Shown here in pieces: positions 13,162 through 25,871 of a stretch of 64,000 nt of DNA. The notes under the pieces are model-generated. The model had not been told where the DNA came from and ran no database searches. It saw nothing but the letters and a program-made list of their open reading frames with translations. The DNA lies in contig CP114119.1 in NCBI GenBank assembly GCA_029959195.1, forward strand, positions 930,001 through 994,000, given 5' to 3'. Position 1 is the first letter of the stretch. Each line of letters opens with the position of its first letter. A program made the translations under genes and the position numbers. The stretch is from Dictyophora rubrovolvata (Eukaryota > Basidiomycota > Agaricomycetes > Phallales > Phallaceae).

Positions 13162-16100
13162 ATGGTGGACAGTGTTGTCTCTCCAGCCGCCGGTCGTGAC
13201 GGCTCAATTGCTGATTCCAAGTTGGCTGTAGACTCTCTTGTTCAAGCTGACGCAGAAAAGGGTGCTGTCGTTCACACTTTCGACCCAAATGAATCTCCTC
13301 AAGAACGTATGGCTTCTACTGCTAGCATCGAGGACAGAATAAGGGCTAAGGCCCGTAACGGCGGAGCCAAAGGTATGCGCAATCACTGCCCTACTAGTGA
13401 GAAACAGACGTTGAGAAAATATTAATTACACAGGACTGGCTGTCGACACTGCTCAGGCCTCTGTTACTCCAACTATCACGATATCTGACACTGACACTAC
13501 TGAACCCGAAAAAAACAATGAAACTACCCCGTCATCACCTCGCTCATCTGTGTCACCCCAAACAGAGCATCAAGATCCAAAATTGCCTGGCGCACTTCCG
13601 GATAGTACTGTGCCATCAGTTCCTGAATGGTTTCGCATTGGATGGCGAGCAGTGGCTGGTTTGGACCAGGTTCCACCGACTGGAGACGAATCCCACAAAG
13701 AACTTCTCGCGTCCTTCCTCAAAGAACAATATTACGGTGACTGGTATCATAACGCGGCGGTCATTCTCTTTGTCAGTTTGGCGACTTCACTTCCTTTGAG
13801 ATTTTGGTTAACATTTACTCAAAATAGGCAGTTATTGGGACCCATTTCCTGACGTTGTTTCGAATGGGCTGGGGTGCCATTTTCGTCCTTCTCGCTTTTT
13901 GTAGTACCTATTACACCACATCCATTGCTCGTGTGAGGCGTAGGGCTCGAGATGACATCCAGCGGGAACTCGTCAAGACAAGACTTCTGTCAGAACATGA
14001 ATCGGCCGACTGGATGAACCATTTCTTAGATCGCTTTTGGCTCATTTATGAACCTGTCTTATCGGCTACTATACGATCTACTGTCGACCAAATCTTGAGC
14101 GTGAATACGCCCGCCTTCTTGGACTCCCTTCAGCTGTCCACTTTCACGCTGGGTAACAAAGCTCCTCGTATAGATTCAGTCCGAACCTTTCCGCAGACGG
14201 AAGAAGACGTCGTAATGATGGATTGGGGAATATCATTCACACCCAACGATATTTCCGAAATGACACCAAAACAAGCAAAACGCAAAGTAAATCCAAAAAT
14301 CGCCCTCAACGTTCGCCTTGGCAGAGGAATTGCCTCGGCTGGTGTGCCCGTTCTGTAAGTAATCTCCCGAGTCTCTTTGCGGTTTATCGAAAACGATTTG
14401 CCACAGTCTCGAAGATATTACTTTCGTTGGGTCGATGCGTGTTAAATTGAAACTTATGAATAATTTCCCTCACGTTCAAATTGTTGATTTGACCTTTTTG
14501 GAGCCCCCGTTGATTGACTTCGTATTAAAACCGATTGGAGGAGAAACGTTTGGTTTTGATATTAGTAATGTATGCCTCATGGTTTCCTGCGTGGTATATC
14601 CTTCTTTTAACCTGTTTAGATACCTGGTCTATCTTCGTTCATTCATGAGATGACACATTCAACACTTAAACCTATGATGTATGATCCGAACTGTAAGCGA
14701 ACTGAGTTGTATATTACATTGTCATTCAAAGCCTGTTTTCATTTAGTTTTCACTCTCAACTTGGAGCAACTTCTTTCTGGTACACCTTTGGATACAGCGA
14801 TCGGTGTTTTACAGGTCACGGTTCACAACGCTCGCGGAATATCGGCCAATAAGATAGGTGGTGGTTCTCCTGACCCATATGTTAGTATTAGCATCAACCA
14901 ACGTGGTGAATTGGCCAGAACGAGCCGGAAGGATTCCACGTAAGCACACTAATCTCATTTCTAAAGACGTGACATTCCCTTGATACCTCAACAATTAGAC
15001 ATAATCCTACATGGCACGAAACGCAATTCATCTTGATCAATTCATTGGCTGAGGCCCTCACTTTAACCGTTCTCGATCATAACGAGCATCGCAAAGATAC
15101 CCCGCTAGGAGTGGCTACATTTGAGTTGTCTCCACTAGCCCAAGATGCTATACAAGAAAATCTTGTGGCAAATATCATTCGTGATGGCAAACCCAAGGGG
15201 GAACTTCGCTTTGATCTGTAAGGACCCTTTGTCCTATTAGTCATCCAGTATACTCCAATTCTTTTTAATAAGGTCTTTCTATCCTGTCTTGGCACCAGTA
15301 GTTGTTGATGGCAAAGAAGAGTCAATGCCCCATACCTGTAGGTCACGCCCATCCTAGCATCCGCTATGCTGACACGTATTCGTTGTAGCTGTCGGTATCG
15401 TAAGGTTAACAATCCATCAAGCAAAAGAACTCGACCATAGCAAGTCTGTGACTGGCGAATTAAATCCCTTCGCTCGTGTTCACGTGTCGTCTCAAAAGGA
15501 GCCTATATTTACAACAAGAAAAATGAAACACACCAGAGATCCTGTTTGGGAGTCCGCTACGGAATTTCTTTGCACGGATCGTTCGTCAAGCGTGCTTACT
15601 ATAAATGTCGTCGACGACAGAGAATTCTTGAGTGATCCGATTCTTGGTTTTACAAAACTCAAGCTGGAGGATATTTTGCATGCTCAGAAGGAAGCGGGGA
15701 AAGATTGGTGGCCTTTGAGCAACTGTAAATCTGGAAGAACAAGATTAAGTGTAGAGTGGAAGCCGTTGAACATGGCTGGCAGTGTCCAAGGTGCTGGACA
15801 CTATACCCCTCCGATTGGTATCGTCAGACTCCGGTATGTGTTTATACTTATCGATCTTGTGGTATATTGTTGACGTCTGTTGACTCGTTAGGATCGAAAA
15901 AGCCGTCGATGTCAAGTAAGTTTCGTCTCTTCGATCAAAACACATATAAAATTTCCGTTTTAAGAAATGTCGAGGCTACCCTTGGAGGAAAGGTATGCAT
16001 ATTTTTCCCAAACGAAACCCATTTTTCTTATGAGAATACTGTATAGAGCGATCCTTATGTCTCTGTTTTGCTTCATAACATAGTTATGGCCCGTACTGAA

Positions 16101-18714
16101 GTTATCAACAACAGTAAGAAATTCTGTTACCATCTTTTCGATCAGATGTACTGATATTATCCAAGATTTGAGTCCCGAGTGGGACCAATTTGTGTATGTT
16201 CCGGTTCATTCAATGAAAGAGGTGAGCGGGTTGAATATACTACTAAATTGCGGCATCTAAAAACAAAAATTAGGTTATTCTCTTAGAATGCATGGATTAT
16301 CAACATTTGACGAAAGTATGTTACTGCATGTACAAGTTCTATTTGATAATTTATAACATGTTCATATGTAGGACCGCTCGCTTGGTTCCACCGAGCTGAG
16401 CCTTCGAGACCTGATTGCAGAATCAACTGAGAATGAAGAAGTCCCGTATATCTCTAGTGGGAAGAGAACATACGTGGAACCGCTTCATCAGGATAAAGGT
16501 CATACTACCAAAGGCACTCTTCATTTCACAGCTGAATTTATTCCATGCTACTTCTTGAGGAATATGAGCTTTGACGCTCCACCGAATGAAATTGAACAGG
16601 CTGCTGAGAAATCGAAAATCGAGACAGTTTCGTTGGTTGAACCTGCTACACCAACTACCACTGCCTCGAGTCCCAAAGTTACATCTCCTGGAACTTCAGA
16701 CACACCACCATCCCCCAGGTCCCTAGTAAAACCCAAATTCGAAGGCAGAGAGATGATGAAAGAGGAGTTACTGAAATGTCGTATGTGGTCAAGGTTATGT
16801 TTCTTCCGCTTGAACACGACGTGCTCATCGTATACCAGAATCCGGAATTATCGCCTTCAATGTCATCGGCGGTGAAATCAAGAAGAAGGCACGTTTAGAA
16901 GTTCTCATGGACGATGGATATTGGCCCATTCTTACGACACCAAAATCTCGGAGTGTTCATGCTCAGTTCGATATGACTGGAGAAGGATTCATCAAAGAAC
17001 TCGATTTCAGCCAGATATACATTCGTCTAAACGAATCCGATGACATTGATAAAGAGGCGGTGATAGCCGAATTTAAGTCTGACGCTAAATCGTTTTTGGA
17101 TGAAGCTTTGGTAACTTTCTGGTTCATTATATGGCGATCGACGTTGTAAACATTGTTTTTATTATAGGACGGACCTGCTAAGTTTGTATTACGTGACCAA
17201 AATATGGAAAATGAAAGTATTGTGCAAATTCAAGCCAAATACATTCCTGTCGATATCACCCTTGAGCCTAGGGAGAGCGTAAACAGTAAGCGTAACGTCT
17301 TTCAATTCTCATTGACACTCAGATGGTTTCAGACCAGGGAATTCTTACGGTTCAATTGTTGGAAGGCAAGGATATCCTTGCAGCGGATCGAAGTGGAACT
17401 TCTGATCCATTCGCCACGTTTACTTTCAACGGTCAAAAGGTTTTCCGATCTCAAACTGTAAAGAAAACACTTTCTCCGAATTGGAATGAAAGTTTCCAAG
17501 TCACTGTAGTAAGGACTTAGATTTATGTTATGCTATTAAGGTTATATTTTGATGGCTTACATGTTTAGCCTTCTCGAGTCGGTTCGGATTTCGAAGTCGA
17601 AGTTTCTGACTGGAATCAGATTGAACAATCGAAATCATTGGGTATTGGGAAGATCGATCTGGAAGAAATCCAGCCTTTCGTTGGTATTAATAAGGCCATT
17701 CCACTTAACACACTCAAACATGGAGTCAAAGGAGAAGTTCGCATAACGTTACTCTTCCAGCCGAGTATAATTGCCAAATCGCGGAAGAATACTTCAACAT
17801 TCTCTTCGGCTGGACGGGCGATGACCCAGGTTGGGAATATTCCGATGGGAGCTGGGAAAGGCATAGTCCATGGTGTTGGGAATGTTGGGAATGCGGGTAT
17901 AACGGTTGTAAAAGGGGTGTTCCGACGTGGTCATCATGACGAGGCCAATGAATCAAAAACTTCTTTAGAACTTCCGACGAATGGGGCGATTGCCGTTGTT
18001 GACAATAATGCGGCTGTTATACCCTCTCCAGCTGTCGCTGCCAATGGTGGTGGTAGCATTGGGTCCGCTGCTGGAGTTGCCTTTTCAAAGACTGAGGACG
18101 GTGATACACGTGCTCCTCATGATTATGGAATGTTGAAGGTCACTGTCATTTCGGGTCGAGATCTTCCTGGTACTTCAGGTGGAGAAACGATTAAGCCTTA
18201 CGTCGTTCTTAAAGCGGGTGATAAAGAGCAGAAAACGAAACATGCAGGAAAGACGACTGCTCCTGAGTGGTAAGGCGGAATGGGATGATATTTCCTCTTC
18301 CACAAGAGTTTTTTTTGTCATGTCTGACTAATTATGATATGTAGGGATGAAACGTGCAGGTTCTTAATTAATTCCGACACTAAATTCTTGCACTGCGCCG
18401 TTTGGGATCATAAAACGTTGGGGAAAGATAAGCCACTCGGGGAAGTGGATATTGACGTATGTGGTTTTTTGTCTACTTCCGGACACTACATGCCTGACCA
18501 TTCTAATTCCAACCAGATCTGGAATCATTTGGCACCAGGTGGCTCATCTAAAGAAATTACTGCACCCTTACGTGAAAGTGAAGGATCGGTACGTTTACGG
18601 CTCGAGTTCGAGAGAGGAAGACAGGCTTCTTTGCTGTCGACTGCCACTGGCGGTTCACCCTCGGCTTCGAGATTCATCTCCATGCGAAAATCTATCACGA
18701 AAGAACGTTCTTAG
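13162..18714 (+). CDS. Tricalbin (extended-synaptotagmin-like ER-plasma membrane tether)
   Basis: Lipid-transfer tether of ER-plasma membrane contact sites, orthologous to yeast Tcb1/2/3. It has some 18-20 exons and a product of roughly 1,450-1,500 residues. Order of parts: a disordered acidic N-terminus (MVDSVVSPAAGRDGS); a membrane hairpin (about 13745-13920, including WGAIFVLLAFCSTYY) with a basic RVRRRARDD after it; and an SMP lipid-binding domain from ADWMNHFLDRFWLIYEP (about 14010) to about 14790. Five C2 domains follow, starting near 14802 (GVLQVTVHNARGIS), 15390, 15820, 17325 (GILTVQLLEGKDIL) and 18130 (GMLKVTVISGRDLP). Calcium-type aspartates are visible in SPDPYVS, TSDPFATF and VLDHNEHRKD. 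A Ser/Thr/Pro linker lies between C2-3 and the later half, and a basic serine-rich tail ends RKSITKERS. The start is the first ATG in the long first exon. It is convergent with the dioxygenase gene. Confidence 0.93.
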
Positions 18715-18965
18715 TATATTGTAAAATAACGGGTGTGGATACATTTGGCACACAGACAAAGGAGAAAAAGGATCTTTTGAATTTTCTTGGACAAGCGTAG
18801 CTTACATGTCATTTTTAAGAACATACAATCTACAAATCCTATTTTTTTGTTTCCTTTCCTCTTGTCTTTTCTTCCTCTTTATGTACAAACGGCGCATAAC
18901 TACATGCATACATACATACAACATACATATTTTGCGTTATCTAATCTCTTTCTTCTCCGCGTTGT

Positions 18966-20472
18966 TTATAATTGAAGGCTATCCAAAGCAGGAATTGGTC
19001 TTTCGGCTTGAGGAGTGATACGAGCACCATGACGACGTTCTTTAGATTCACCGTAGTCGATGATGGCGGACTAGAGATGAAATATTAGTGGTTTATTTTT
19101 ATGTGCAGAGTCTGTGGAACACGTCACATACGTGAGCAGTTATACGGTTGTCCCATAAAACAACGGTGTTGGGTCTCCACTATTAAATTGTGAAAGATCA
19201 TAGATAAGTGGGTGGATGCATTCAAACCTTGACACGGGCTTGAGAGTCGCCACCCTTGGCTATGTGGTCATATAAGAACGAGAGGATTGCGTCTGATTCT
19301 TCACGTTTGAGACCGACGATACGACGAGTGAATTGTTTGTTCACGTATAATGCCTCTTCGCCTGTCACCGGGTGCCTTCTAACAACGGGATGACTAACGG
19401 AAGAAACTGGGTTAGGCACTTGATACAGATAAGATATATTTACGTGAGGCGTAGGCTTACATATGTTCTACAGGTTCACGGCGCACAGTAGCTCCTCGCT
19501 TTCCTGAGCGTGAAAATTCAGCTTGTTCGACTCCTGAATTTAGGTTGAGATAGGTGATGGGATTAAACAAAGAATGGAATACCTGAGTGGACTGCTTTGA
19601 GTGTCTTCAGGAACGCGACGAATTGAGGAGAAAGACGACGTAGTGCGGCGACTTGGGAAGTGAACAAGGTGTCTCCACCGGTAGTCGCTTATAAACTTGT
19701 TTGAATGTAACTGACAGAGTATGGTGGTGAATTAGCTTACGTTGAGCGAGTAAGAAGAATGTCGTTAGTCCTGGAGGCTGAAGTTCGTAGCTGACGTCGC
19801 TGTGCCAAACGGTGCTAGTTATCGCGTCATCGTATTCAAAGTTGAAAGTATGGTTGGAGTCTCGGTACACCAAATGAATTTCGGGTGCGCCGTCCTATAT
19901 GAATAAACACAATCTCGTCAGCTGACAGTTCAGGCCAGGAAAATTGGATGGCGTACAGGATGACCGGAAGTGGGATGTATATGCAGACGGCCGAAGTGAC
20001 GGCCCCATTCTCTGTAATAGTCTATGCCCCTATCCAGAAAGTCTTGTTGGTCTCTGAAGACGACGAGCCCACGCTGAGCGACCTTGATTTACAATTCAGT
20101 ACAACAGGGATTTTGATGACAAAGATCGACAGATATCAAGACTCTCACGAGAAGGGCTAGCTGATCTCTTTCGTCGTTCGTTAATTGAGTAAGCTGTAGG
20201 CCCTCAATTTCTGTACCAAGAACTGGCTGTATCTCAAACACGTTGGTAGCATTCTGCAAGAATGAGCGAGAGTCAGGGTGTGAGAGTGCACGATGACCGG
20301 GATCTACATGTTCGAACGGCTCTAAGGGTGGGTATCTTTCGGAAGAGAATGTAGGCAATAGATGAGTATATTTATAGCCCTCTGTTTCCTCTTTGGGAAC
20401 TGCGTTGGACTGAGGGCGAAGAGTGAGAACCGGGGAAGGTTGAGCTACGAGTGTCTCTGAGACGGTCGACAT
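18966..20472 (-). CDS. TauD/TfdA-family alpha-ketoglutarate-dependent dioxygenase
   Basis: Predicted non-heme Fe(II)/2-oxoglutarate dioxygenase, in fungi usually acting on sulfonates such as taurine (yeast Jlp1 family). About 360-370 residues in seven or so exons. The first exon (20472 to about 20140) has [20 protein letters not shown], the usual entry to the fold. The next exons read [12 protein letters not shown]. The iron-binding HxD is in [14 protein letters not shown] (near 19800). TGGDTLF is the conserved turn, and [17 protein letters not shown] follows. The distal iron histidine is in WDNRITAHS (near 19150), with the 2-oxoglutarate-binding arginine in RRHGARI. The chosen end, PALDSLQL, is in frame after the last acceptor. 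The exact sulfonate substrate cannot be read from sequence, and herbicide- or fatty-acid-type substrates are alternatives. Confidence 0.9.
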
Positions 20473-21797
20473 GGCTGAGAGTCGTGTCTGAGAATTTCCG
20501 GTATATTCCTGTGGTAAAAATCGAATTTATATGATCGTAAAAACAGAGCAGCGAAGCACGAAAAAGCACGCAATCTCTTTTCCATGCCGTTATTTTAGAA
20601 CTAGTGGCTACGGCCCACGGGTTGGGACGAGGAATCACGTGAAGAGATCAATATTTCGACAAGATGGGAAAGAGGTGGAGACTGGGGTAGCAGGTGCGTT
20701 CGACATTTAGAAAAATATTCCAGTATTTAGATTGGAATAACTTTGGCTGGAGTAGATGAATTGGCGGAGAGCCGAAGTTGGATCGAAAAGTCTGTTAACG
20801 TGGTGGTAGTTACTTCATCATCATCTGCCCGTCCAATAATAAGGGATCGGAAGATCCATTCCGAACATTACTAAGGCACTATCAACAGCTGCTCATGTCA
20901 CCACGTGCGTCGGGGACTCGTCTCGTCCGAGGTCGCCGTCGTCGTCAAGTTTGACCAAGAGGGTATTTTCAACGTAGGTGACACACAGGGCGTCAACCAT
21001 TCAAACGTCGAATCGTGGATAAAATTACAAGGTGAAACCCAGTTTCGCTTCGACATGGCTCTTGCATAGGGATAGTTTGTCAGTGCAAGAAGGTACATCT
21101 CATCCAATTCCACCATCCCGGAGTAGACCTGCAACTGACATCAATGAATTCTGTTAATATACATGCACCTCTGTTGTAGATCGTAGCAATTATGTTGTGT
21201 AGGTACCAAGCCAAATGTGTGCGTTGTTTTCGCGAGCCAATCATGTGTTGCGAGGTGATTACATTGGTATGCATCAAGACTCGAATCACTTCCCAAAGCG
21301 GAATGAGTGGCAGGCAGTGACAGTGTGACTCAGTGACACAACAAGGAATGAAATCACGTGTAGTCCGATCGCTGTGACCGTCACGCCATCTGCAATGACC
21401 TAATTTGGGATTACAATAATGTAGCCTCGAGTTTGCCCTGATGTGCCCTGGTCTACGATTTCGTATGTCTTGTTCCTTCTTCAGAACGAAACACCGCTAA
21501 TTATTGTGGGCTCAAAGCAGAAGTCATGACCTCCTGATTTGGCATCTCGGTCTTGTTGTCTGCGTGCTTATCCCGACCCAATTTCCAGAAAAGGTCTCTT
21601 GTCTGGCTCAAAATGGCCTGCTGGTCTTTTTTTTTATCTCTCTGTTTGAGTATACAATTAGTTATTCGTGGTACTTTAACCAACGAAACGCGCCTTCTGG
21701 GTTCGTTTCCCCATCTGTCCGTCCTCTCCTTCGTCTTTCTCTCCTACCCCTTTACCTTCTCTTGCTGTGTCGAACTGGTCGGTAGACAACGTCACTA
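20473..21797. other. Long intergenic region without a supported gene
   Basis: 1,325 bp between the divergent dioxygenase and OPT genes. I see no exon set with coding character on either strand. A hydrophobic open stretch at about 21504-21785 lacks splice signals or family motifs and overlaps the pyrimidine-rich leader of the OPT gene (21700-21790). The size would suit two separate promoters, and a non-coding RNA cannot be excluded. Confidence 0.5.
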
Positions 21798-24700
21798 ATG
21801 GACCCAGAGACTCCCCGTACCCTCCGTCATCGAAAGACATTCCCTGATGTCCCCGAAGACATCTCTGTCGAAGATCACCTTGCACATCTCAACGACCCCA
21901 ACTACTCTTTCAACGATGCCAATAGATGGTCACAAATAACCTTCGAGTTTGAGGAAAAGGCCTCCATCAACTCTCCCTACCCCAGCGGTAAATCGGTGAA
22001 TTCAGACGATCTTGAAACCGCTTCCCAAACCGAATACAGTCGCTCCGATTCTCCCGTCGTTACATCTAAGGCTCCGGATATCGAATACGAGTATGTCGGT
22101 TCTTTTCGCATCTTCAAAAGAGCTTCATGACAAATAACATTTCTTTAGGGAACATTCTCCTTACCCAGAAGTACGAGCAGCAGTCTCTGCAACTGATGAT
22201 CCCTCCCTGCCCGTCAATACCTTTCGTTCTTGGTTCATCGGTATCGTCGCTTCTACCCTTTTCACCGGCGTTAATGTCTTCTTCAATTCCCGTGCACCTG
22301 CCATTTTCATTTCCTCCTTGATCGTCCAAATTGTAGTCATGCCAATAGGGAAGCTATTCGAATACATCCTGCCTACCACCATTTTCCAAATCCATCTACC
22401 CTTCACTTCCAAAAAGTTTACTTTCACTCTCAATCCCGGGCCCTTCAACATCAAAGAACATGTAAGTAAACATTCTCGCTTATACGCACTCGACTCTATG
22501 TACCCATCTTTAATTATTTTTTTCAAGGTTCTCATCACGATTATGTGCACTTCATGTCTTCCAGGCCCTTATGCGTATGACGTTATTTTGACTCAGCGTG
22601 TCAACGGACAAAACCCGTCTACAGCCTACCAGGCATTGCTTCTGCTGTCAACTCAATTAATCGGCTTTGCCTTCTCCGGTTTTCTCCGTAAAATCCTTAT
22701 TTGGCCTGCCCTCATGATATGGCCCAGTGCTCTAGTCAGCTGCGCTGTCTTTTCTACCCTGCACAGGACTTACGGCAAACGTGAAACAAAACACATCAGT
22801 CGTATTCGTTTTTTCACGCTAGCAGCGTGTGGAGCTTCCCTCTATTATTTCCTCCCGGGCTATCTTTTCACTGCTCTCAGCATTTTCAATTGGGCTTGTT
22901 GGATCGCCCCGAAAAATGTTATTGTTAATGCCTTGTTGGGCACGCAGACTGGATTGGGAATGAGCATCTTGACTTTTGATTGGAATCAAATTACTTGGAT
23001 CGGAAATCCTCTCGTCACTCCGGTGAGCAAACTATTTCCTTACAATCTTGTGTGGAGTTTTGTTCAATTAGCTTTTGGTAGTGGTGGGCCCAGGTAAACA
23101 TCGGTGTTTGTGCGGCCTTCTTCTATTGGTTCCTCGCGCCTGTCCTTTATTGTACGTGTTCACAGTTTCGTTATCTGCTTTTGATAACCATTCCCCTTTT
23201 TTTTTTAAGTTACAAATACATGGTTCGCCAAGTATCTTCCGATTTCCGCATCCGTTGGGTTTGACAATACAGGCCTGCCATACGATGCGTCTCTGATTTT
23301 GGCGAACGGTACCTTCAGCGAAGAACTCTGTAAGTTCTTGGATTACAATGTCCAAGGATAATTCACTGAATAGGCTGACCTTTTTTCAGACAGCCAGTAT
23401 TCACCCATTTATCTTCCGTGGGTTTTCATGTTTATAATGGAGGCTTTCGTGTGTCTAATTTTTCCTTGTTTAGTATTACTTTCGCCCTAGCCTACGGATT
23501 AACGTTTGTGGCCAGTACATCATCTATCGTGCATGCTTTCTGTATGTATCTTCCTTTCTCTTAGATCACTTCTCTTATATTGAGCGGACATCTTTAGTGT
23601 GGTATCGCAAAGAAATATTCGCGGGATTCGTTAAAACTACGAAAAAGATAGAATCAGATATATTCTGCCGCTTGAATGCCCGTTATAAGCCCGCTCCACA
23701 CTGGTGGTACATCACTTTGGGCGTCGTTTCGTTTGTCTTAGGCATTATTGCTATCGAGATAGGAAATACTGGGGTGAGTACCTAATTGTACTTTAGCTAA
23801 TTGTGAATTTTTTTTCATCTCTTTCATTCCTAGCTTCCCGTCTGGGCGTATATAGTTTCGCTTCTTATTTCTTTTGTCTTCATCATCCCCGGTGGTTTTT
23901 TCTTCGGTTCTTCAAACGCACAACTTCCCGTCAAGTGAGGTTCTTTTTGTAATTTTTGCGAAACAACAAACTCAATAATCTTCTTTCTTCAGCGTTGTGG
24001 CCGAAGTAGTTGGTGGATTCATGGTTCCTGGTCGACCTTTGGGTGTAATAATAGTTAAGGCGTTCGCTGAGAGCACCTTCCAACAATCGATAGGCTTTAT
24101 GGCTAACCTCAGTATGTCCAATCTTCCATTTGTTATTCATTGTTGTTCAATGCTCGAGTAGAAATCGCCCATTATATGAAAATTCCGACGAGGGCTACTT
24201 TCCTCGCTCAAGTTATTCCGACAATCATCACCAGCTTCTTAACTATTGGAATAATTGACTGGCAGTTTGCTAATATCGCCGATTTCTGTTCTCCTGAAAA
24301 TACTAGTATGTGCAGGATCTCGTTTTCTCACAGCTCTGAATATGAATTCGATTATAGTTGGTTATACCTGCCCTCCTGTTGCCGTCTTCAACACTGCTGC
24401 TACTATCTGGGGCGGTATTGGGTAAGCCACATTTTACTCTAGATATAGTTTTGAAACGAGATTAATTGTTGTTTAAGCCCGAAACGTGTTTTCGGACCTG
24501 GCTCGTTGTATTACCCAAGTAAGTCTCCAGGACATGGCTTTTGTTGTGTGCCTTTGTATTCTAACAGTATCTCTTTAGTTCTGTAAATCTCTTCATTAAT
24601 CGGGTCGAGGAAGTGAAGCTCATTACATTTAGCTGGTTCCTCCTAATTGGTGTCTTTTTACCCATCCCCTTTTACTTCTTGGCAAGACGCTATCCATTAT

Positions 24701-25293
24701 CCGTACGTTGGTTTATGTGTCCGAAACGTAGCCTCTTTATCTAACATTGATGAACATCAATAGAAATTCAAGTATGTGAACATTCCCGTTGCATTTACCG
24801 GCGCCAGCTCTATTCCTCCGGCGAATGGTATCAACTTGGCGTCTTGGGTTTTAGTTGGGTATATTTTCCAGTCCTACATTAGGAAGCGCCATCTCGGGGT
24901 ATGTTCTTTCTTCTCCTTTGAGTCCTGAAGAATTCGTACAAGTTACTCAAAACTTGAATTTAGTGGTGGGTACGGTTCAACTATATTTTGAGTGCTGCGT
25001 TGGACGCTGGAACTGCATTGGGTCTTATCATTATTTTCTTTGCTCTCCAATTACCAAAGGTACGAGACTTGAGCTTAAACTACGCCAGCGTTCTGAACTG
25101 TTTGTCTGTAGGGTGGTATTAATTTGAATTGGTGGGGAAATACCGTATGGCAGAACACTGCCGATGCGTTAGGACTACCTGCACTGTTGCTAGCGCCGAA
25201 TCAAACCTTTGGCCCTCAAGTAGTACGTGTATTTAACAAAAAGAGTTAGATCGCCTCCGTTTGACAAAAATCTCGCAGGGTCAGTTTTCGTAA
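21798..25293 (+). CDS. OPT-family oligopeptide transporter
   Basis: Proton-coupled plasma-membrane importer of small peptides (Isp4/Opt1 type). About 16 exons and close to 880-900 residues. A hydrophilic acidic N-terminus with serines (DSPVVTSKAPDIEYE) comes first, followed by about 14 predicted membrane helices. Family landmarks are NVFFNSRAPA, NPGPFNIKEHVLITIM, the tight turn SILTFDWNQITWIGNPL, AEVVGGFMVPGRPLG, FAESTFQQSIGFMANLK, ATIWGGIGPKRVFGPG and PPANGINLASW, all in the order known for OPT. The end is uncertain. If the donor gtacgt at 25223-25228 (or gtagta, three bases upstream) is spliced to the AG at 25278-25279, the protein ends in GQFS at 25293. Without splicing it runs RVFNKKS to a stop at 25247-25249. 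I favour the spliced form. Confidence 0.9.
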
Positions 25294-25871
25294 TGGACTA
25301 CATATATACATGCTACTATAAACAAAATCATGAAAGTTGTATATGCGCTGGCGGCATCTGTACGATTATATTTTTCTCAATCTCTCGAACTTCCACACAC
25401 TTTTGCATTCTTTTCATTTGGGTTGAGAGGAGAGTATTTTTTTGGCATTTGAATAACCCTTTGTTTATTTTTTACTTAAGTTGTTTGCTGTAACTAGTAG
25501 ACTTTAGCGTATGACAGTGATGAATCGCTCGTGAAAGGAGCCAATAGTACGCGATGATGATGTCGTATGTAGTCAATGGAGATTTTGATGCACATTTCAA
25601 TTGTCGAAGCCCTTTCAGACCCCATTCTATAAGTTTTCAATGCTGCCAGGATGAGCACGCTGCAGGAATCCAGAACTCGAGGCTCGTCGGCCTTTTAGTT
25701 TGCCCACGTTCTTCTAGAATCTACATACGTCATTTCTAGAGTGTTGGAGCATCCGGATGTGTGTCAGCGCGTAACCAGAATCCGGATTTTTCCACACTGA
25801 TATAAGTTGAAGTCGATCCCCAGAGTCTGATCTCCTTCGTCCATTCGTGTAGTTCATTCGTGTAGTTCGTC
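25294..25871. promoter_or_regulatory. Intergenic upstream of glycogen phosphorylase
   Basis: About 580 bp with the OPT 3' end and the phosphorylase promoter. No gene is supported. The AT-rich first half (25300-25490) looks like 3'UTR. The second half contains the mirrored pair catccggatg and atccggat (about 25749-25790) and the 13-bp tandem repeat next to the start codon listed separately. Confidence 0.4.
25843..25868 (+). repeat. Perfect 13-bp tandem duplication in the phosphorylase leader
   Basis: The 13-mer attcgtgtagttc occurs twice without a gap (25843-25855 and 25856-25868) and ends 3 bp before the ATG. It probably lies in the 5'UTR. It could be a recent slippage duplication. Confidence 0.8.

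Noticed and set aside
21504-21798. Short hydrophobic open frames (about 60-93 residues) upstream of the OPT gene
   Set aside because: They lie in the pyrimidine-rich leader; no conserved motif, overlapping frames on both strands.
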